Positions 40,424 through 46,072 of a stretch of DNA of 46,072 nucleotides are shown in pieces. Numbering within the stretch: the stretch's first letter is position 1; each line of letters opens with the position of its first letter. The notes beneath the pieces are model-generated. The model was not told where the DNA came from, searched no databases, and worked only from the letters and a program-made list of their open reading frames with translations. Origin of the DNA: an uncultured Desulfocapsa sp. (GTDB lineage: Bacteria; Desulfobacterota; Desulfobulbia; Desulfobulbales; Desulfocapsaceae); assembly GCA_947311435.1 (NCBI GenBank), contig CAMZKT010000002.1, positions 1 through 46,072 of the forward strand, written 5' to 3'. The position numbers were made by a program, and so were the translations under genes.

Positions 40424-43400
40424 ATGTTAAAAAAAATAATTCTTTTCCTCTTTTTAATAACTTTCCTCATGGTATTGGGGGGAACGGTTTGCCTGTATTA
40501 TTTCGTTGCTGTTCAACCTGGTAAAGAAATAACGATGGAGAATATTCAGTCTATTTTAGGGAAAGAAAGCCCTGTTCTTTACAGCGATGGTATCACGCCA
40601 TTAGGTGTGTTCTTTGATGATGCTCACAGACAGTATGTTACATGGGAACAAATCCCTTCAACCTTTGTTAATGCTCTTGTTGCATCTGAGGATAACCGGT
40701 TTTTTGATCATTATGGTTTTGATATTGTTTCTATTACTCGTGCAGCCATAAGAAACTATGAAGCAGGTCGGGTGGTTCAGGGCGGAAGTACACTTACTCA
40801 GCAGACTGCGAAAAACCTCTTCAAACGTTCGGGGAGGTCTTATGAGGCAAAGTTGAAAGAGCTCTTGTATGCTCTTCGACTTGAGTATCATTACTCTAAG
40901 CAGCAGATCCTTGAATTTTATAGCAATCAGTTTTATGTCCGAGGAAATGGACATGGCCTTGGCGTGGCTGCAAGGTATTATTTTGATAAAAATGTCGAGG
41001 AGTTATCTCTTGTTGAAAGTGCTTTTATAGCCGGTAGTGTAAAACGTCCGAACTACTACAATCCTTTTATACCGAAAACTGAGGAGGGGAAGGCTGAGGT
41101 TCTGAAAAGAATCAAAATCAGAATGGCATATGTCTTAAAACAGATGAACACTCTGGGGATGATCAACGGAAAAGAGTATGCGAAGGCGGCTGTAACGGAT
41201 ATCGTTTTTACCGAAGGACAGGTTGGTTATTCTCTGGACTATGTAATGGAGATGGTAAAAGAGGCAGTGGGCTGTCAGGAAGTGAAAGAAGCTTTGGATA
41301 GTCACGGGATTGCCAATCTGGCAACGGCAGGACTACGTGTAATCACCAGCGTAGACAAGGGGCTTCAACACAGTACTCTCTATTCACTTCGCCACGAACT
41401 GTCTCGTCTGGATGTCCGACTTCGTGGGTATGACCGTGATGAAGTGCAGAAGGAGCTGTCTAAGACAGACTATCGCGGAGATCGCGAAGTGAGAAAGGGT
41501 GCTTTTCTTTTTGGCGAGATTGTTGACGTAAAGACGAATGCAGTGAAGACCGAACCTGTACAGGTTAAAATTGATTTTGGTGGGGGGCTGGGTGAGGGAA
41601 CAATTCTAACAGGTGGTCTTGACAGAACTCTTAGAGCTCTTGTGAAATGGAAAAAAAATAGATGGAGTGAGCCGGGGAAAAAGGATTTATCTCTTCTCCT
41701 CAAAGAGTTGCAGGTTGGTGATCGTGTATGGGTTAGTGTTAAAGACTTGGGGGAGGATGGCCAGGTTCTCCTTGATCTAGAGCGCTTCCCTTTGCTTCAG
41801 GGGGGGGCGCTTATTCTACAAAATGGTATGGTTAAGGCCATGGCAGGGGGTACAGAAAACAGGTTTTACAATCGGGCTATCGCTGCGAAAAGAACTATGG
41901 GTTCCGCCTTTAAGCCGTTATTGTTTGCAGGAGCGTTGCAACTTGGCTGGAACAGTACGGACTTACTAAATAATAGTCGTGATGTGTTTCTTTTTCAGGG
42001 GCAGGCGTACTTTCCTCGGCCGGATCATAAGATAAGTACAGAAAAAGTTACCATGAGTTGGGCGGGGGTTCGCTCCGAAAATCTGGCTTCAGTCTGGCTT
42101 CTTTATCATCTTATGGATCGTTTATCCCCTGATGAGTTTAAGGAAGTTACAGCAAAAGTCGGCTTGTCTCCACGAGTCAAAAAAGGGCGCAAGGAGCCTT
42201 ACAATCTCTATATGTCAAGAATACGGGATAAGCACGGTATAGTTCTAAACCATGCAGCTCAGCAGGAGGCTGCATTCTCTCTTGCTGTACAACATCTGGA
42301 AACTGACTTTATATTTGAAGACTTAATGGATGACTATGCTGTTTTACAGAGTCTCCATTACGGTCTCAATTTCAAGCAACATCAGAAAGATATTGATGCG
42401 GCACTGGCTGTCAGGGGATTGAAACAGTTTAAGCGAAATGAATTGTATCTTCGCAAACAATTATTACGGAATAATTATCTGTCCCTTGTTGCCAGGAATA
42501 GGCAATTACAGGATTTAAAGCGTTCTTTAGAGAGTAACGGAACAGATATTTCTGACTTACAGCCGGCACGTCTTTGTTATGATAACTTTCGTAAAAAGTA
42601 TGTTCTTATAGAGAAAAAGAGACTTACGGACAGTATGTCACTTGTGGATAATCAACGATTGAAAGAATATCTTCAAAGTGAGAGTGTTGTCAACCAACGA
42701 CGATTTTGGGATAATATATTGTTGGACGCTACATTGTCCTCGAAGGCTTTAAAGCTTGTTCAAAATCAGGTAAGACAAGAGACTAAGCGTCTTTCGTCCC
42801 TTTCCCCATATAGCCTTGACGTGCTCTCCGGGGTCCGAGATTTCCGAGTCTTAGTTGGGCTCAAGTATCTTATTCAGTTGGGGCAAAAAATGGGTATAAA
42901 CAGTCATCTGGCTCCGGTACTTTCTTTTCCTTTGGGGGCTAATGTTATATCTCTTTTAGAAATGGTACGACTCTATGAGTCTCTCGTTACTGGCAGTGTA
43001 AATCTTATAGAAGCAGAGTCTGTACCTAACAGAGACTTATTGACAGTTATCGATCGGATTGAAACAGAAGACGGTGAGGTTGTGTATCGTTCACAAATGA
43101 AGAAAACAGAGTTGATTGCACCGGAACCCCGATTGGCTCTGGGGCATATCCTTGAAAACACGGTTACATTTGGTACAGGGAGGTATGCAGCGAAAAATGT
43201 TAGGCTGCCAGTGGAAACAGGGAAAGAAGGCGACAAGAAGTGGGCAAAGGATCTTGTTATTCCTCTGCTGGGTAAAACAGGTACAGCGAACAATTACACA
43301 AATGCATCATTTTTTGGATATCTTCCGTCTGTGTCACCAGGTGGCACAGGGATGGTGCTTGATGACGGCTATTCAGTTGGAGTATATGTTGGCTATGATA

Positions 43401-43765
43401 ATAACAAGGCTATGCGAAAAAAAAGTACCCGAATAGCGGGGTCTGCAGGTGCTCTTCCCGCTTGGACTGAGATGGTCAACACCATCTTGAGCGAAAGAAA
43501 ATATGCAGATAAATTGGATCCTGTTGATGTTGCATTTTATGGGCTATCCTTGCTTCGCAACGAATTAGGTCAGATAACTCTTGCTGTGGATCAAAAAAAT
43601 GGTGGGCAGTTATTAAGCCCTGCTGTGGAGAAAGACGAAAAAGATCGGACACAACCATCAATTATGACTTTCGGACAGTTGTCTAAAAACGGTAGATACA
43701 AGCCTAAAAGATTTTATAAGCCGTTTTGGGGGACTGTGGATATGTTTAGCGAGAGCACACTCTAG
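40424..43765 (+). CDS. Class A penicillin-binding protein with large insertion
   Basis: The 1113-residue protein has an N-terminal membrane anchor and a glycosyltransferase-51 domain (EDNRFFDHYGFD, GGSTLTQQTAKN, NGHGLGVAARYYF). Its transpeptidase domain has SxxK at Ser494 (GSAFKP), SxN at Ser551 (RSENLAS) and KTG at Lys951 (LLGKTGTANN). The SxN to KTG distance of 400 residues is far above the usual 120-170. The extra segment, roughly residues 600-860, is rich in Leu, Lys, Arg and Gln and looks helical. It polymerises and cross-links peptidoglycan. The ATG 40424 start gives a clean membrane anchor. All catalytic residues are kept. Confidence 0.9.
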   Translation: MLKKIILFLFLITFLMVLGGTVCLYYFVAVQPGKEITMENIQSILGKESPVLYSDGITPLGVFFDDAHRQYVTWEQIPSTFVNALVASEDNRFFDHYGFDIVSITRAAIRNYEAGRVVQGGSTLTQQTAKNLFKRSGRSYEAKLKELLYALRLEYHYSKQQILEFYSNQFYVRGNGHGLGVAARYYFDKNVEELSLVESAFIAGSVKRPNYYNPFIPKTEEGKAEVLKRIKIRMAYVLKQMNTLGMINGKEYAKAAVTDIVFTEGQVGYSLDYVMEMVKEAVGCQEVKEALDSHGIANLATAGLRVITSVDKGLQHSTLYSLRHELSRLDVRLRGYDRDEVQKELSKTDYRGDREVRKGAFLFGEIVDVKTNAVKTEPVQVKIDFGGGLGEGTILTGGLDRTLRALVKWKKNRWSEPGKKDLSLLLKELQVGDRVWVSVKDLGEDGQVLLDLERFPLLQGGALILQNGMVKAMAGGTENRFYNRAIAAKRTMGSAFKPLLFAGALQLGWNSTDLLNNSRDVFLFQGQAYFPRPDHKISTEKVTMSWAGVRSENLASVWLLYHLMDRLSPDEFKEVTAKVGLSPRVKKGRKEPYNLYMSRIRDKHGIVLNHAAQQEAAFSLAVQHLETDFIFEDLMDDYAVLQSLHYGLNFKQHQKDIDAALAVRGLKQFKRNELYLRKQLLRNNYLSLVARNRQLQDLKRSLESNGTDISDLQPARLCYDNFRKKYVLIEKKRLTDSMSLVDNQRLKEYLQSESVVNQRRFWDNILLDATLSSKALKLVQNQVRQETKRLSSLSPYSLDVLSGVRDFRVLVGLKYLIQLGQKMGINSHLAPVLSFPLGANVISLLEMVRLYESLVTGSVNLIEAESVPNRDLLTVIDRIETEDGEVVYRSQMKKTELIAPEPRLALGHILENTVTFGTGRYAAKNVRLPVETGKEGDKKWAKDLVIPLLGKTGTANNYTNASFFGYLPSVSPGGTGMVLDDGYSVGVYVGYDNNKAMRKKSTRIAGSAGALPAWTEMVNTILSERKYADKLDPVDVAFYGLSLLRNELGQITLAVDQKNGGQLLSPAVEKDEKDRTQPSIMTFGQLSKNGRYKPKRFYKPFWGTVDMFSESTL

Positions 43766-43867
43766 TTGGTATGATTTTTCTGTAGCGGTATATTCTTAGA
43801 GGAGCCTAATTTGTCTTCTGAGTGTTCCTATGATATAAGAAAGTAACTTTTGTTTTGCAAGTCTAGC

Positions 43868-43873
43868 TATAAT
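43868..43873 (+). promoter_or_regulatory. Candidate -10 box upstream of the repeat lipoprotein gene
   Basis: A perfect TATAAT lies 34 bp before the ATG at 43907, with no good -35 at the normal distance. It would give a very short leader. Confidence 0.35.
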
Positions 43874-43906
43874 TTATATTTCCTTCTCTTAAACACTAAA
43901 AAAACA

Positions 43907-45760
43907 ATGAAAATTCGATATTCTGGTATTACAGCAGCACTCTGTTGCACACTTCTCTCATTTGGTTGTGCTTATGATCAAAAACGTATTGTGACACCAG
44001 GAAACAGTACTCCTACGACCCCTGCCAGTTATGAGGCAACAGCAGATGACGTACTAATGGCAGCAGATGTTGTTCATCCGCAACCATTTGGACTCTCTGA
44101 TGAAGCACCCTCTGCTAACGAGAAAACGGGTGAAGATAACCAAAAGAAAGGGCAAGTGTTGCCCGACATTCAATATGTTAAGGATCGGATTTTCGAATAT
44201 GGGAGAAAACTTGATAGGTGGAAAGAACTTGATGATCAGGCTGTTGTTATGGATCTTGATGAGGTTGCATCTGAAGAAATGGTAAGGTGTTTCAGAGAAT
44301 TGCAGAAAGTACTGAATGGATACAATAGAATTCATGAAGAATTGTTGCGTAATAATTTTAATACCGAAAGTGGCATGGGAATCAGTAGTAAAGATATTAT
44401 GACTTTAGAGCAGCGGGATATCACTTTTCTTGAATCCAGCTGTGACAGACTGCTTAAAAGCGGTGATGACAAAGGTGAGGGGTGGGAAAAACGTGAAGAG
44501 AAGGCAAATCTACCTCAAATTGAAACTCTTATTGAGAGATATGCCAAGAATGATGAATTTGAGCAAGTTGTTCAGGCATGGAGACAAATTCCTACTCACC
44601 AAATTGACAGAGTGCACTTGAACACGCGTATATCCTATGGGAATGCTCTGATGTCACTGCACCGGGAAGGAAAGGCAGCGAAGGTGTATCAGGAGATTGT
44701 TGATTTGATGTCAGCCTCCGATGATCAGCGTACGGATATTTTGTCCTTACGGAAAATTCTTGCCGATCTATACATAGCGTCTGCCAAGTATGATAAGGCA
44801 GAGAAGCAATATCAAGCGATATCAAAAGATTATAGTGATCTTGCGAAGATTGAGGATTGGGCAACGTTACAGTTATCGATTCTGGAAAGAAGTGAACCTG
44901 GGAGCCCGGAATTGAAAGAGTATTCGTCGCTTTTACGTAACTATCTTGCCTATAATCCACAACGAGATGGATACAAACTCGTCTGGCAGTCTGATGAGTT
45001 TCTCGCAAATTATCCTTATTCTCCAGTTTCTTCAAACGTGGATATAATTAAAAGTTCAACTCTTGCCAAGGCAGACAAGTGGTTACAGGGTTTTCTTGCT
45101 GAAGTGGATCTGATGGCAGAGGAAGAACGCTTTCAAGATGCTCTCTTGCAGTTGGAAACGTTAGATGAAGATATTCTGAGTGGAGAAAAACTCGTTGAAA
45201 TCCGCAAAAAAAGCGATGATTTGATGCTTGCTGAGGCGGTAAATCGCGAAACAAAAAAAATTGAGACAATTCAGGAACAGCAGAAGCAATGGAATAATGC
45301 GCTACTTCTCGTAGATAAGGGAGAATATGATCAGGCTATTGAAATACTTACAAGCATGCTTGAGACTGGCTATGCGGAGAAAGCTGATAGGAAAATTACA
45401 GAAGTGGCTCTTCTTGCGGCTCGCGCTGAACGAAGAAAAGCTGCTGATCTATTTATTCGGTTTAAGAAAACGAACGATATGGTCTCCAAGAAAAAACTGC
45501 TTATAGAGTCTCGACGAATATTGGTTGATATTTTGATTAAATACCCGAATATTGGCATAACAGAAAAGGTCAGGGGCAATATAAAGCGGGTAGAACACGA
45601 GATGAATCTTATTGACCCCACACTTATCTCTGAATCCGAATTGGTTGGCGGTGGGGGAGAGCCGGTCAGGGAGATTCTGGATACTTCTGGAAATACTGTT
45701 CAAGGATTTGTTCCCATGGTGGATGAAGAAGTGTTGCAGGAACAGAATATTGTTGAATAA
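43907..45760 (+). CDS. Putative lipoprotein with helical repeats, function unknown
   Basis: The 617-residue protein has a signal sequence with a lipobox-like LLSFGC at residue 20, then a Thr/Pro-rich linker. The rest is mostly alpha-helical: segments such as ALMSLHREGKAAKVYQEIV and ADLYIASAKYDKAEKQY resemble tetratricopeptide repeats (about residues 205-300). Another helical stretch follows around 440-560. The lipobox is atypical (Ser at -3). It may be an outer-membrane scaffold or assembly protein next to the preceding cell-wall synthase. No specific family was recognised. It faces the rRNA operon convergently. Confidence 0.75.
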   Translation: MKIRYSGITAALCCTLLSFGCAYDQKRIVTPGNSTPTTPASYEATADDVLMAADVVHPQPFGLSDEAPSANEKTGEDNQKKGQVLPDIQYVKDRIFEYGRKLDRWKELDDQAVVMDLDEVASEEMVRCFRELQKVLNGYNRIHEELLRNNFNTESGMGISSKDIMTLEQRDITFLESSCDRLLKSGDDKGEGWEKREEKANLPQIETLIERYAKNDEFEQVVQAWRQIPTHQIDRVHLNTRISYGNALMSLHREGKAAKVYQEIVDLMSASDDQRTDILSLRKILADLYIASAKYDKAEKQYQAISKDYSDLAKIEDWATLQLSILERSEPGSPELKEYSSLLRNYLAYNPQRDGYKLVWQSDEFLANYPYSPVSSNVDIIKSSTLAKADKWLQGFLAEVDLMAEEERFQDALLQLETLDEDILSGEKLVEIRKKSDDLMLAEAVNRETKKIETIQEQQKQWNNALLLVDKGEYDQAIEILTSMLETGYAEKADRKITEVALLAARAERRKAADLFIRFKKTNDMVSKKKLLIESRRILVDILIKYPNIGITEKVRGNIKRVEHEMNLIDPTLISESELVGGGGEPVREILDTSGNTVQGFVPMVDEEVLQEQNIVE

Positions 45761-45921
45761 TGTGTATGCTGAAAGCAGTAATGTAGGTTCCTGAATTGAA
45801 AATAGAGTGTACGGAAAATCCCTGTTCAAAACAATCTGTCGCCTGTATTTTTTTTGAAGTGTAGGGGGCAAGAGGGGTGTTTATGCGGGAAGCACAATAT
45901 AATGCAATCATTATTGAAAGA

Positions 45922-45957
45922 AAAACCCCCAATCAGAGTAATCTGATTGGGGGTTTT
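45922..45957 (-). terminator. rRNA operon terminator
   Basis: A 16-bp near-perfect stem (AAAACCCCCAATCAGA with its partner) closes a GTAA loop, followed by T-rich sequence on the minus strand. It lies 13 bp beyond the 5S 3' end. It could also stop the opposing lipoprotein transcript. Confidence 0.85.
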
Positions 45958-45970
45958 AGGTAAAGAAATC

Positions 45971-46072
<102 letters not shown>

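Noticed and set aside
45370-45932. Minus-strand frames opposite the lipoprotein gene end
   Set aside because: They are shadows of the real frame or cross the intergenic region without any signal.

Overview
The window is about 46 kb of chromosomal housekeeping DNA from a Gram-negative bacterium. I read it as a deltaproteobacterial sulfate- or sulfur-metabolising lineage (Desulfobacterota, probably Desulfobulbales-like). The reasons are a CooC-type Ni-insertion ATPase, paired TatA proteins, a CxxCH periplasmic cytochrome-like protein, a periplasmic rhodanese with a MauE/DoxX-like partner, and moderate GC content. The lineage is inferred from gene content; no database search was possible.

Left part, minus strand (1-3312): cooC, ftsE, ftsX and the 5' part of envC, a cell-division and peptidoglycan-hydrolase-activation operon. 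A 442-bp divergent gap separates it from a long plus-strand operon (3755-13832): ileS, lspA, fabD, bioB, bioA, bioF, bioG, bioC, bioD and a small four-cysteine protein. This holds a complete route from malonyl-ACP to biotin, with FabD making the BioC substrate and BioG as the pimeloyl-ACP methyl ester esterase.

Middle part (13900-23470), mostly minus strand: a MauE/DoxX-like membrane protein and an exported rhodanese; a CxxCH periplasmic protein (plus strand); a PilZ protein; two TatA paralogues; and an operon topB-rsfS-thrC-PNP-mtaD. The last two genes suggest salvage of methylthioadenosine and S-adenosylhomocysteine by deamination followed by phosphorolysis.

The plus-strand segment 23829-34277 is the conserved transcription/translation operon: tRNA-Gly(CCC), rimP, nusA, ylxR, infB, rbfA, nrnA, truB, rpsO, pnp. 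Terminator-like hairpins follow the tRNA, precede pnp and close the operon. The tRNA occupies the place that metY holds in Escherichia coli.

Right part: an RluA-family pseudouridine synthase (minus), dut and a YycJ-type metallo-beta-lactamase (plus), then yhbY, a TraB-family membrane protein and an MltD-like LysM lipoprotein (minus). A very large class A penicillin-binding protein and a repeat-rich lipoprotein (plus) follow. The window ends in the terminator and 5S gene of a minus-strand rRNA operon.

The most unusual non-coding structure is a roughly 150-bp palindromic interspersed element present twice (14972-15121 and 26425-26576). The copies are about 92% identical by eye, share a long internal hairpin and short terminal inverted repeats, and each is flanked by its own 8-9 bp direct repeat. 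It behaves like a MITE. One copy lies just upstream of the MauE/DoxX gene and the other between ylxR and infB. I saw no CRISPR array, prophage, intact insertion sequence or defence island.
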